DNA of 43,135 nt from Lachnospiraceae bacterium (GTDB lineage Bacteria > Bacillota > Clostridia > Lachnospirales > Lachnospiraceae), in the NCBI GenBank assembly GCA_017430085.1, contig JAFRNR010000026.1, forward strand, positions 1 through 43,135, given 5' to 3'. A program made the position numbers and the translations under genes. The stretch's first letter is position 1. Each line of letters opens with the position of its first letter. This document shows, piece by piece, positions 35,701 to 42,673 of this stretch. The notes below the pieces were generated by a model, which was not told the DNA's origin, did not search any database, and saw only the letters and a list, made by a program, of their open reading frames with translations.

Positions 35701-35918
35701 AAAAACAAATTGAAAAAGGTCAAGCGCCTAAGGATGTTGATAGGGCGGATAAAGGCAATCGAAATATTAAAGGAAACAAAGATCATATTCATTTTAAAGA
35801 CGGAACAGTATTAAATTATGACGGAACAATAAGCCATGAAAGTCGAGGTATTCCCCAGATTTCTAATGAGACGGCGAAGTGGCTAAATGCTAATAGATGG
35901 GAGACGCTTATAAGATGA
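29724..35918 (+). CDS. Secreted RHS/YD-repeat polymorphic toxin
   Basis: The ATG at 29724 gives a 2064-residue protein. A signal peptide spans 1-28 (LLSLFLCLVLLLNLLEPAAHA, split before E29). A DNRLRE-type domain lies at about 352-535 and a first RHS block at about 540-785. Two jelly-roll carbohydrate-binding-like modules lie at about 876-1032 and 1042-1195 (LKNHSFESSL..; LLENGHFREG..). A long YD-repeat shell covers about 1199-1825. The RHS core motif YLYRGYRYDRETGLYYLNSR, then YYDPETGRFINADG, ends near 1880. The last roughly 185 residues are an AT-rich variable tip ending in HIHFKDGTVLNYDGT, which resembles a polymorphic toxin type 24 domain. The immunity candidate overlaps the stop. Confidence 0.9.
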   Translation: MKKIWAKLLSLFLCLVLLLNLLEPAAHAEGAGGGDPSSQELITEDPGESNLYDPEVEEILDDSDLVGSPEAIELDLENPYEGVFDQTAPEISDETILSEETDRREESVRHVRLSNGSLAALQYTYPIFEKNAQDEWVEIDNRLQTVKNEDGSESYHTDRQGFSVDFLKEPQTGQLLQIAFPEGELSWSLAVPAERTSSVNSTYTPLPDENETSLLNNKSVSGLLEYTNVLPYTRLRYQLTGYDIKEDLILDSPEAVTEEGVFRFVLDPGPFTIRQADEQTLEVLDPEESPRVSICAPMMRDAAGQISFGLQLTLEEAEENTTRRTVLLTADEEWLNAEERVYPVTIDPTVQVIYDGYNQLDTVTVWSASPNNHSEGFFAVGSSGAYGNMRTLVKARSLPTLKSSDAVIAASFSGTTCQYNYYGLSHRGSIYINLYAMSEEVALENITWNNTQNAYDETVIDRQEITGSEFENEQTLRLSWDITRLVKDWYNNESNHGFLLISENESDPSRIRNVEFYAEADHAGAPASVRPALTVTYLNQEGLEPYLSTHGSGSATMGSLQVGDFNGNLVYTYTDVSMDGAYMPVTLAHVFNFSRRTASAVVGGGAYFGKGMRLNLSMKVTDSSVSGYPYCLTDADGTIHYFSLKSGTLGAAGSVYEKEFESTTLLTKTGSGFTLDTGGTLIYYFNTDGFLKSIKDITNNKSQTLTYTDGLLTQVKDGANRTVTLAYNSSGYLTSVTDPAGRSTSYTYTDGQLTKITRPDNTHIDLEYSGTWLVKVRDIDGTSIGISYWSRSPYRVKRLQEYGADGSEGGRLIWTYTSGGTKVSDREGRSETMLFDNAGHTVCVRDGEGNAVFGKYSDTDDDCRNSLLYASGMQGSVTNYLKNHSFESSLSGTWSAYNSYTEGSFTSNTELPREGNKSLKITSTGTASSYGVYQSITVPDAPGKTLTFSAWVNLSNYVPDSTHGFHLNIRYQNASGDWVSNLSSIIPAADGWQRQSWTVKIPEDASSDNIRVVFQFYRQTGTCYVDKAQLETGAVSNRYNLLENGHFREGTGSTSVSGWTRVDLDSTDKTAEGRVGSGCSITGVSAKDKRLTQTVAIADGREGDNYVFSAWAKAEAVPAKDLLRNTYRDFAVRIVFIRSNGTTEEDLQRFEAKTADWQYLSGSVVAPCDYVSIRFELLYQKQKNTVIFDDACLYRERFGDLMTYDDEGRLETVTDQNGKVIRYTYVTDGRPEISQVKYPDGTTTNYTYDNTTRRLLTATDTSGKTVNYSYDSNGNAKEARTTIDGVSLSSGITTYTGSYVSSVKDPFGKTTAYSYDQNKGLLNTLTNAKSVATNYTYNIYNDYLTKVQTGSSKVTYTYDSGRLSTLTHNTATSTSGNVVYGLTYNTFGTRTGVSVGTQDLVTYTYKAHNGDLSKTTYGNGQTSQPGYDSLGRVTSMKYNGTTTYRYYYGTTGRVGLEEDVVAGTNRRFSYDQGGRLTAQASSDGETHKYSYNSKGELSGSSYVTPQSGTVKTVYTYGNYNDSGERLLKKLTIHSSRVVIDYDYDSFYRAGNTITLSSGATLATTYEFRPGSGTDTTSVMPESQTQVMKDMNGTQTDSLTTGYTYDALGNIRTVREGGYLKLKYYYDDLNQLIREDNKYLNKTITYSYDLGGNLTSVTEYTYQTGETISGTGTTVGSYTYGDSNWKDKLTSYNSHTITYDAIGNPLQYHNGYTFTWQRGRQLAAANNGTNSISYTYNSDGIRTAKTVNGTTTNYVLEGTKVVFESDGTDNIWYYYNASGAPVGFRMNTGNTNTLFVYRKNLQGDITGIYVGYTGEMMVSYKYDAWGKVTATNEAGSSLGMTLINRNPYLYRGYRYDRETGLYYLNSRYYDPETGRFINADGFISTGQGVLSSNIFMYCLNNASSRIDTDGRSASDTCCVEEADMGGWRYNYGGGYVYYPEMHITKYFGFGALLSNIFAPQPAEVDTVVEVSIDESKSTQNNSNDKKRTSANQMQKQIEKGQAPKDVDRADKGNRNIKGNKDHIHFKDGTVLNYDGTISHESRGIPQISNETAKWLNANRWETLIR

Positions 35919-36415
35919 TGAAAGAATACTTTTTTACTAAAACAAAAGAACAGATCCCAGAAGAGTTTGTCTCTCTACATGATGTTCAGATAGAGAGGAT
36001 ATTATCCAGAGACAATACCGTAGTACTCACATGCAGGAATTGTTATCAGGTTGTAAAGAGTGGGAAAGTATCGTTCGTGAAAAACGGGGTGATTTCAATT
36101 AAAGGATTTTCCCCGAGCGACTACTCTTGCCATGTTTTCTATGGTAAACCTACTGCAGCAGGAGAAGTGCTAATTGGACTTCCCATTTCACTTGAGGAGA
36201 TGGATTGTTTTTTGCAAGAAAGCAATACAGTTATTGAACTTTTTCAAGAATACTATAGCCCAACGGGGATTCTCTTTAAAGGAAACATTTTTCCATTACA
36301 AATTACGCTAGGAGGAGTTAGTTGGAAACATGTTACAATAGAAATAATGGAAAATCCAACTATTGAATACACAGGGCTTTTCTGCTCCGATGATCAAGCA
36401 GGGACTGAAACATGA
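35915..36415 (+). CDS. Candidate immunity protein for the RHS toxin tip
   Basis: The ATG at 35915 overlaps the RHS stop codon (ATGATGA), which implies translational coupling. The product has 166 residues, is AT-rich like the toxin tip and has no signal peptide or membrane helix. It reads MMKEYFFTKTKEQIPEEF.. with VVLTCRNCYQ, and GLPISLEEMDCFLQ in the middle. I do not recognise a named family. Position, size and matching base composition are the usual signs of a cytosolic immunity partner that protects the producer from its own toxin. Confidence 0.7.
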   Translation: MMKEYFFTKTKEQIPEEFVSLHDVQIERILSRDNTVVLTCRNCYQVVKSGKVSFVKNGVISIKGFSPSDYSCHVFYGKPTAAGEVLIGLPISLEEMDCFLQESNTVIELFQEYYSPTGILFKGNIFPLQITLGGVSWKHVTIEIMENPTIEYTGLFCSDDQAGTET

Positions 36416-36837
36416 TAGGTGGATGATATGGAAACTTATCTCCTGTCATCTGGATCAGCATCACGGTAGTACACAGAATCTGGTTAGAACATAACCATCA
36501 AACCAGGGCGGCCGCTTGACCTCGCAGAGCAGCAGTGGCGACGAGGTCCACTGTTACTTTTACAACAGCAAGGGAGTGGACTGGTATGGAAAAGTATTAG
36601 TGGGCTGCCCCTGTTTTATTGGTTGTTTAACGGTGGCAACATATTGACAATAAAAAATCGGGTAGCCTGTATCCGATGAAGAATACATATCTAAGAATGG
36701 TTTAATAACTGATTTGATGCCTGCAAGACAATCATTCTGGTAGGTGACAAAAGAGGGAGGCGACTTCCTTACGAAGTGTCGTCCCCGAATGGCCCTGTCC
36801 AGGACATAGATCAATCAGACGAAAGGATGGTATTGCG
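36416..36837. other. Non-coding gap after the immunity gene
   Basis: Apart from the RHS fragment at 36504-36590, no gene is seen in these 422 bp. The sequence is patchy in base composition. Near the end it holds CCCCGAATGGC (36783-36793), shared with the repeat at 27005-27056. No clear terminator was found for the RHS-immunity transcript. Confidence 0.5.
36504..36590 (+). pseudogene. Orphan RHS fragment
   Basis: The translation QGGRLTSQSSSGDEVHCYFY, then NSKGVDW, matches the RHS shell sequence QGGRLTAQASSDGETHKYSY, then NSKGEL, at 34137-34217. The match also holds at DNA level (both begin CAGGGCGGCCGC and share ACAACAGCAAGGG). There is no start and the frame soon ends. It is a leftover of another RHS cassette, expected where toxin tips are exchanged. 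Confidence 0.7.
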
Positions 36838-37575
36838 ATGTTTTGTGGAAAGTGCGGTACGCAGCTGCCGGATCTGGGGAAATTCTGTCCCCGGTGCGGC
36901 GCCCCGGTTATCCCGTTCCCCGCGGCGGAAGCGGTGGCGGAACCGGAAGAGGTGATGACGGAAAGGGCGGCGGACGGATTTGATGCGGCTCCGACAGGGC
37001 TGAAGTGGGATCTTCCGGAAGAGCCGGAACCCGCTCCGGAACCGGAGACCATCCGACCGGTCGTCTGGCAGGTGATCAGCGAGCAGAAAACGGAAGTGCC
37101 CGCGGAACCGGTAAAGACGGCGGAACCTGTGAAACCCGCAGAACCGGTAAGAGCGGCAGAACCGGAGAAACCTGCGGAGCCCGTAAGAGTTACGGAACCT
37201 GAGAAGCCTGCAGAACCCGTAAGATTTTCAGAGCCTGTAAACTTTGCAGATCACCTGAAAGCCGCGGAAGAACCGGATGATTCTCCGCTGTATGCAACGC
37301 CCGGCAGTACGCTGGACATGATTCCGGCGTCCCCGGCATCGTCATCGTCTGCCCCGGCGGGAGAAACTAACGGGATCGCGTCGCTGCTGACGTTCTGCGC
37401 GATCATCGTGTATATCGGGTCCTTCATTATCGGAATCATTCTCGGCAAGGTGCTGGGCCAGTTCTCTTTTGCAACTGCGGTCATTTACTGGGCAGTCGGT
37501 TTCCTTTCGGGCAGCATGATGCTGGGGATCGCAGAGATCATCAAGCTGCTGCATGAAATCAATAAGCGCCGCTGA
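36838..37575 (+). CDS. Zinc-ribbon membrane protein with Pro/Glu-rich linker
   Basis: The 245-residue protein begins with a zinc ribbon (MFCGKCGTQLPDLGKFCPRC, residues 1-20) of the zinc_ribbon_2 kind. A long linker (about 45-140) is built from repeats of the type EPVKPAEPVRAAEPEKPAEP. Two membrane helices occupy about 180-230 (LLTFCAIIVYIGSFIIGIIL and AVIYWAVGFLSGSMMLGIAE). Proteins of this shape are common in Clostridia and have no assigned function; the ribbon is probably cytosolic. The stop overlaps the next ATG by one base. Confidence 0.75.
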   Translation: MFCGKCGTQLPDLGKFCPRCGAPVIPFPAAEAVAEPEEVMTERAADGFDAAPTGLKWDLPEEPEPAPEPETIRPVVWQVISEQKTEVPAEPVKTAEPVKPAEPVRAAEPEKPAEPVRVTEPEKPAEPVRFSEPVNFADHLKAAEEPDDSPLYATPGSTLDMIPASPASSSSAPAGETNGIASLLTFCAIIVYIGSFIIGIILGKVLGQFSFATAVIYWAVGFLSGSMMLGIAEIIKLLHEINKRR

Positions 37576-38654
37576 TGCAGACGTTTTTCTATTCCATCCT
37601 GCATTTTCTGACAGACGGGCTGTGCGCGTTCTCCCTGTATTCCCGCTTTGCGGGGAACGAACAGTGGGCGCTGTACCTCCTGCTCTATGATTTCTGCGCC
37701 TTCGTGCTGCAGATGCCGTTCGGCGCGCTGGTAGATGCCCTGAAGACGCGGCTGCCCGGAAAAGCGGCGGAACTGCCGTTTTTCTGCGCGCTGAGCGGGG
37801 CGGTGCTGACGGTGGCGGGCGCGTTCCTGCATCCTGCGGTGCTCGGCGTCGGCAATGCGCTGTTCCACGTGGGCGGCGGGATCGGGACGATCACGGAGGA
37901 CCGGGAGCACCGGCTGGACGGCGCGGCGCTCGGCATTTTCGTAGCGCCCGGCGCGATGGGCCTGTACCTCGGCACGGTGACCGGCCAGCTGCACGACAGC
38001 GCGTGGAGCCTGCACGCGCTGCTGGTGATCGCGGCAGTCTACCTGCTGCTGTTCCTCGCGTTCGGCCTGGTTTCCCGGAAGCGGGAGAGGGAAGAGGAAA
38101 ACGTCAAAACACGAGGCAGGGACAGGGTTTCCGCACCTCCGCGGAAGGTGACGTGGCCGGCGGCCGGCGCCGCTGCGCTGTGCTTCCTGGTCGTTATGCT
38201 GCGGTCGTATGCGGGCTTCGCGATCGTGTTTTCCTGGAAGACCGGCTTCCTGTGGGGCTTTTTCTGCACGCTGGCCGTCGTGCTCGGCAAAATGGCGGGC
38301 GGCCTGCTGGCGGCGCGCTTCGGCGCGGAAGAGGTCATGACCGTTTCGCTGGTCCTGGCGGCGCTGGGCTATCTGTTTTCGGGGGTTCCGGCGGCCGGCA
38401 TCGCGGCCCTGTTCTTCTTTAATATGACCATGCCGGTCACGCTGTACCTGGTCGCGGACCGCTTCCGCGGGCTGGAGGGCTTTTCGTTCGGCCTGCTGAC
38501 GGTCGCCCTCTTCCTGGGCGTCCTGCCGACCTTCTTCGGAGCGCCGTACCTCCTGCCCGGGGGATGGCTCGGCGCGGCGGTCAGCATACTGTCGCTGATC
38601 CTGCTGCGTGTGTCGGTGCGCCTGCTCGAAAGAGAGAAGCGATGGAGATCCTGA
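37575..38654 (+). CDS. Major-facilitator-like membrane transporter, substrate unknown
   Basis: The 359-residue hydrophobic protein has about 10-12 predicted membrane helices in two halves, separated by a charged loop near 170-195 (SRKREREEENVKTRGRDR). The N-terminal FYSILHFLTDGLCAFSLYSR and the ALVDALKTR loop after the second helix suggest a distant major facilitator superfamily member. The family assignment is by overall pattern, not a diagnostic motif. It starts on the last base of the upstream stop codon and overlaps the next gene by 13 bp, so the three genes form one unit. Confidence 0.65.
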   Translation: MQTFFYSILHFLTDGLCAFSLYSRFAGNEQWALYLLLYDFCAFVLQMPFGALVDALKTRLPGKAAELPFFCALSGAVLTVAGAFLHPAVLGVGNALFHVGGGIGTITEDREHRLDGAALGIFVAPGAMGLYLGTVTGQLHDSAWSLHALLVIAAVYLLLFLAFGLVSRKREREEENVKTRGRDRVSAPPRKVTWPAAGAAALCFLVVMLRSYAGFAIVFSWKTGFLWGFFCTLAVVLGKMAGGLLAARFGAEEVMTVSLVLAALGYLFSGVPAAGIAALFFFNMTMPVTLYLVADRFRGLEGFSFGLLTVALFLGVLPTFFGAPYLLPGGWLGAAVSILSLILLRVSVRLLEREKRWRS

Positions 38655-38992
38655 AGATCTTCGGCGTGTCCCTCGGCCTCACGCTGGCCATCGAACTGGC
38701 GCTGGCGGCCGTATTCCGGGTCCGCTCGAAGCGCGGCCTGGTGATCGTCCTGCTCGCAAATATTCTGACCAATCCGGCGGCGGTGTTCCTGTGCATAGCG
38801 CTGGGACCGTTTTTCGGAGGGCTGTTCCTTCCCTTCCAGTTGCTGGTCGAAGCAGCGGTCGTTCTGGTGGAAAGCCGCGTCTACCGGGATTTCCGGGAAG
38901 ACCTGAACGCGGTGTTCCCACCGTTCCTTTTGTCCCTGATCCTGAACGCCTGCTCCTACGGGACGGGCCTGATCCTTTTTCCCCTGCCGTAA
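38642..38992 (+). CDS. Small multi-pass membrane protein
   Basis: The start at 38642 (MEILKIFGVSLGLTLAIELA) is chosen because it gives a membrane helix directly and overlaps the upstream gene by only 13 bp. The 116-residue product has about four hydrophobic helices, including LVIVLLANILTNPAAVFLC and FLPFQLLVEAAVVLVESRVY. No family is recognised. It probably partners the transporter encoded just upstream. Confidence 0.65.
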   Translation: MEILKIFGVSLGLTLAIELALAAVFRVRSKRGLVIVLLANILTNPAAVFLCIALGPFFGGLFLPFQLLVEAAVVLVESRVYRDFREDLNAVFPPFLLSLILNACSYGTGLILFPLP

Positions 38993-39022
38993 CGGCAGAA
39001 TGAAAGAACGGAGGTCTTAGAA

Positions 39023-39253
39023 ATGAGTTTTTTCAGTATTTTGCCGGCGGATATCGCCTGGACCGTTTTCGACATGCCGGTACGGCAGGTGATCGCCGTC
39101 GGCGCGGCGGTCCTGATCGTAGTCCTGGTGACGTTCCTGGTCATCAAAACGGTGAAAAAGAAGGCGCCGGCCCCGCAGCCTGAGCCTGAACTTGAAGCAG
39201 AGCCCAAAGCCGGGCCTGAAGCCGAGCCGAAAAAGACGGAGGAAGAGACATGA
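39023..39253 (+). CDS. Small single-pass membrane protein with acidic Pro/Glu tail
   Basis: The 76-residue protein has one membrane helix (VIAVGAAVLIVVLVTFLVIK, about 23-42), a KKK anchor and a tail of PEPELEAEPKAGPEAEPKK. A clear GGAGG lies upstream. It overlaps the next small gene in an ATGA arrangement. Function unknown; the tail resembles the linker of the zinc-ribbon protein upstream. Confidence 0.55.
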   Translation: MSFFSILPADIAWTVFDMPVRQVIAVGAAVLIVVLVTFLVIKTVKKKAPAPQPEPELEAEPKAGPEAEPKKTEEET

Positions 39254-39438
39254 CCGCATTACTGACCGCGGACGCGATGGGCGGCCCGTTTTTCATCATC
39301 CTGCCGCTGCTGCTCCTCCTGCTTGTCGGAGGCGCGGTCGCGATCGTGATCCTGATCACGGTGGCGATCATAAGGCGGGTGAAAAAGAAAGATCCGGACC
39401 GGCCGGAAGAGCTGCCGGGGCCGGAAAACGATCCGTGA
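39250..39438 (+). CDS. Small single-pass membrane protein
   Basis: The 62-residue protein has one long hydrophobic helix (FFIILPLLLLLLVGGAVAIV, continuing to about residue 40) and a short charged end, RRVKKKDPDRPEELPGPEND. Its ATG overlaps the previous stop by 4 bp, so it is translated with its neighbour. Function unknown. A strong terminator follows at 39461. Confidence 0.55.
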   Translation: MTALLTADAMGGPFFIILPLLLLLLVGGAVAIVILITVAIIRRVKKKDPDRPEELPGPENDP

Positions 39439-39460
39439 AGAAAATACGGCCGGGTAATGA

Positions 39461-39490
39461 TCGGACTTTTTCGACAAAGTCCGATTTTTT
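39461..39490 (+). terminator. Rho-independent terminator
   Basis: A 9-bp perfect stem, TCGGACTTT (39461-39469) with AAAGTCCGA (39476-39484), is followed by a T-run. It ends the zinc-ribbon-to-small-membrane-protein unit. Confidence 0.88.
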
Positions 39491-39592
39491 TGTTTTCTTC
39501 TGCAACAATTTCCGTCCCCTGTTTGTGTAGTGTGCAAACAGGCTTCCGTATCTGCAGGACGGAAGGCAGATATCGTGAGGAGGAAATACACC

Positions 39593-41155
39593 ATGAAGAC
39601 CCGTATCATCAGTTTATTGCTCGCCGCCGTACTGACCGTTGCACTGGCAGGCTGCGGAAAGATCCAGAAAGCAGAGACACAGACCTCGGGCACCGGCGCG
39701 GCCGTCGTACAGTCGACGACTGCGGTCCAGGCTGCGGAGAAGCAGAGCAATACCTCGAAGATTGATCCCGCTGCCGCGAAGACCATCGACCCCGCCGCGA
39801 AGCAGACCACGGAACCCGCTGCGCAGCAGGCCACCGACCCCGCCGCAAAACAGGCCGGTTCCTCGAACACCCGGACCGACGGGGAAGATCCCCTGCCCGA
39901 AGTATTCCGCCTGGAAACGGAAGATTTTATCCTGATCATCACCGGCATCGCCGACGGCACCGATCATCCTTTCTTTGGAGATTATTACGAATTCCGCTAC
40001 ACCTTTGAAAACAAGACCGACAAAAGAGTCATGATGGACTGGGGCTTTATCGCCGTCTGCCATTGCGTGATGCCGCAGGGCGTCTGCGAATGGGCGGAGC
40101 CCGGCGAGACGGTGAACGGCGGTTTCGACCTGATGAAGGTCTTCCTGGAGAATTACGGGATCGAAAGCCCCGATGAAGTGGTGTTCGGGCTCGAGATCAC
40201 GGAAGACGGGAACGAGGACGCGGATCCGATCTTCAAACAGTACCAGACCTTCTATCCGACCGGCAAGACCGCGGCGGACATCCCGCCCCTGAGCCATACC
40301 CCCGTGGAAGGCGAGATCGTCCTGGCCGACACGGACGAATTCTCCTTCATCCTGCTCCCCGGCCAGTATGACGGCGGTCTCGAGACCGTGTTTGAGGTCC
40401 TGGCCATCAACAAGACCGGCGGCGAGATGCGCTTCAAATGGAGAGATATCTTCTCGAACGGCATTTACGCGGGCGGACACGACACCGATAATTTTATCAA
40501 CGGCACGGTCCTGGCGCCTTACTCCCAGGAGAAAGAATACCTCTATGTTGAGACCGGCGCTCTGATGCACATCGGAAACATGTCCGTGGATCATCTGGAA
40601 TTCACTCTGGACGTGTTCGACCGCTCGGTCGTGGGGCAGGAGACCAAAATTTACAGCGCTCCGCTGGAAGCTTACCCGACCGGCCTGGCCCCGCAGGACG
40701 TCGTCGTCCCGGTCTGCCCGGAGATGCCCGAACAGAAGGTCCTGTTTGAGAATGAGGACATCACGGTGATCATCCTGGACGAATTCCAGGGCGGCCACGG
40801 CGTGCGCTACCTGACCGTCTATATCGAGAACCGCTCGGACAAAGACGCGTCGGTCCTCCTGCACGACATCATGATCGACGAGCAGGAAGGCCATTACGAC
40901 CAAAGCTTCTTTGCCCCGGCCGGTCAGAAGTCCGTCATGCTCATCAACCTGGATTTTGTTCTCCCGCAGGAAAATGATCCGGAACGCGGCACGGAAGATA
41001 TCGTTTTCCAGTTGGATATCCGGCTGACCGATGCGGAAAATAACGGGACCGATCTGGTGAAGGACGCCGAATGTGAGATCCGGTTTACCGAGATCCCGCT
41101 GGAAGAACGGCTGCAGGAGGACGATCCGGAACCGAGATACGAATCCGCGCCGTAA
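39593..41155 (+). CDS. Large lipoprotein with DPAAK-type repeats
   Basis: The ATG at 39593 follows GAGGAGG and gives 520 residues. The signal peptide MKTRIISLLLAAVLTVALAG ends at a lipobox (LAGC), so Cys21 should be lipidated and the protein anchored outside the cell membrane. A low-complexity spacer follows (about 50-90) with repeats such as DPAAKTIDPAAKQTTEPAAQ. The rest contains two or three similar beta-rich segments (YYEFRYTFENKTDKRVMMD; YLTVYIENRSDKDASVLL), reminiscent of immunoglobulin-like folds. The function is not recognised. It is an isolated gene between two terminators. Confidence 0.75.
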   Translation: MKTRIISLLLAAVLTVALAGCGKIQKAETQTSGTGAAVVQSTTAVQAAEKQSNTSKIDPAAAKTIDPAAKQTTEPAAQQATDPAAKQAGSSNTRTDGEDPLPEVFRLETEDFILIITGIADGTDHPFFGDYYEFRYTFENKTDKRVMMDWGFIAVCHCVMPQGVCEWAEPGETVNGGFDLMKVFLENYGIESPDEVVFGLEITEDGNEDADPIFKQYQTFYPTGKTAADIPPLSHTPVEGEIVLADTDEFSFILLPGQYDGGLETVFEVLAINKTGGEMRFKWRDIFSNGIYAGGHDTDNFINGTVLAPYSQEKEYLYVETGALMHIGNMSVDHLEFTLDVFDRSVVGQETKIYSAPLEAYPTGLAPQDVVVPVCPEMPEQKVLFENEDITVIILDEFQGGHGVRYLTVYIENRSDKDASVLLHDIMIDEQEGHYDQSFFAPAGQKSVMLINLDFVLPQENDPERGTEDIVFQLDIRLTDAENNGTDLVKDAECEIRFTEIPLEERLQEDDPEPRYESAP

Positions 41156-41200
41156 GAGGCACGGAAGCAGCAAGACCCGCAAAACAGAATAATAAATAGA

Positions 41201-41232
41201 AAAGATCCCGTCCTGACGGCGGGATCTTTTTT
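41201..41232. terminator. Bidirectional terminator
   Basis: A 10-bp stem, AAAGATCCCG (41201-41210) with CGGGATCTTT (41220-41229), has T-runs on both strands. It serves the lipoprotein gene from the left and the ROK gene from the right. Confidence 0.88.
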
Positions 41233-41250
41233 ATGCTGTCCGAAGCCTCT

Positions 41251-42381
41251 TCAGATGTTTTCCACGAACTCCCTGATGAAATGCAGCGCGGCGCCGAGCG
41301 GCGTGATGTGGCGGCGGAGCTTGCTGAACTGGAGGAAGTCCGCGCTGTCGCCGAAGGGGTCGCCGGCCATGACGTAGCGGCGGAGGACGGGAAGGTAGGG
41401 GGCGAGGTACTCGCTGAGGAAGCCGCCCAGGACGACGTCGCAGTCGAGGGTCATGCGGATGCTGCTGACGGCGACGGCCAGGTGGCGGAGCATGTCGTAG
41501 AGCAGTTCTTCATAGTCGGGGCGGTGTTCCGCGACGCCCTGGAAGAATTCGTCCGGAGTGACGCCGAAGTTCTTTTCGATGCGGAGGGGGGAGCAGTAGG
41601 GCTCCAGGCAGCCCAGCTTGCCGCAGGCGCAGCGCAGGCCGCCGGGCTCCACGCAGATGTGGCCGAATTCGCCGCTGCGGTTATGGTCGCCGGCGTAGGG
41701 GGTGCCGCCCACGAGGACCGCGCCGCCGATACCGTTCTCCAGCGAGAGGTAGGCCATGTTCCAGGAACTGCGGCGGACAAAGCATTCCGCGTGGCCGCTG
41801 GCGGAGCCGTCGTTGTCCACGTAGACCGGGCAGGGGATGTCGCCCAGCAGTTCGCGGAGCGGGATGTCGCGGAGTTTCAGGGTCGGGGCGAAGAAAAGCG
41901 TCTGATGGTCCTCGCTGACGAGGCCGGGGACGGTGACGCCGGCGCCGAGGAGGCGGGAGCGGTCGAGCGGGAGACCGTTCAGGAATTCTTCCAGGTGGGC
42001 GGCAATCTTCGGGGCGGTGCCGTCCAGGCAGGCGCGCACGTCAAAGGGGACCGTGCGGTAGGCCAGTTCCTGCAGGCGCAGGTCCGCGGCGACCAGGCGG
42101 AGGGATTTTTCGCTCACGGCGATGCCGACCGAAAACCGCGCGTCCGGGACGATGTCCAGGCTGCGGGCCTTGCGGCCGCCGGTGGACTGCTCTTCGCCGG
42201 TTTCGCGGACGAGGCCCTCCTCCATTAATTCATTCAGGTTCTGGTACAGCGTCGGCATGCTGATGCCGATGCTTTCGGCCAGCGTCTGGCGGGTAGACAG
42301 ATGCTCCGACTCATAGAGGATATGATAGATCCGGCTGCGGACGGTTGCGCGGTCAAGCCGCAGTTTGGGCATGTTCGTCAT
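41251..42381 (-). CDS. ROK-family transcriptional regulator
   Basis: The 376-residue protein combines an N-terminal winged helix-turn-helix (about 10-75; TRQTLAESIGISMPTLYQNL) with a ROK sugar-kinase-like domain. It shows DNDGSASGHAE, the ENGIGGAVLVGG phosphate loop region and the zinc site GHICVEPGG..RCACGKLGCLEP (CxCGxxGC). This is the XylR/NagC-type repressor layout, which senses a sugar or sugar phosphate. It is divergent from a sugar-binding lipoprotein gene, its likely target. TTACAGA motifs in the shared gap could be its operators. Confidence 0.9.
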   Translation of the reverse strand: MTNMPKLRLDRATVRSRIYHILYESEHLSTRQTLAESIGISMPTLYQNLNELMEEGLVRETGEEQSTGGRKARSLDIVPDARFSVGIAVSEKSLRLVAADLRLQELAYRTVPFDVRACLDGTAPKIAAHLEEFLNGLPLDRSRLLGAGVTVPGLVSEDHQTLFFAPTLKLRDIPLRELLGDIPCPVYVDNDGSASGHAECFVRRSSWNMAYLSLENGIGGAVLVGGTPYAGDHNRSGEFGHICVEPGGLRCACGKLGCLEPYCSPLRIEKNFGVTPDEFFQGVAEHRPDYEELLYDMLRHLAVAVSSIRMTLDCDVVLGGFLSEYLAPYLPVLRRYVMAGDPFGDSADFLQFSKLRRHITPLGAALHFIREFVENI

Positions 42382-42491
42382 GGCCGTATCCTCCTTTTCC
42401 GTTTCCGAGTATATGCTTTATTGTATCACGGAATCGCGCGCAGTCAATGGGAAAAGGGCCGCTTTGCGAAAAAAACTTTATCGAAGATGCT

Positions 42492-42611
42492 TTACAGAAC
42501 TTTCGGCGGCGCAAAACGGCTTAAGAATCGCAAGTTTTTTAAGTTTTTTCTGTAAAACCGTAAAATATTACTTGACAGCACGCCCCCACATTTGTAAAAT
42601 CGACTTACAGA
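42492..42611 (+). promoter_or_regulatory. Promoter and putative operators of the sugar-binding protein gene
   Basis: A perfect TTGACA (42572-42577), a 17-bp spacer and TAAAAT (42595-42600) lie about 70 bp before the lipoprotein start. Three copies of one heptamer surround it: TTACAGA at 42492-42498, its reverse complement TCTGTAA at 42549-42555 and TTACAGA at 42605-42611. The last two bracket the promoter and are good operator candidates for the divergent ROK regulator. Confidence 0.65.
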
Positions 42612-42673
42612 AGTATCGTAAATGACCGGGGAAGCCCGTGCGGTTCTCCGGCAACAAAAAAGGAGGAACAAAA

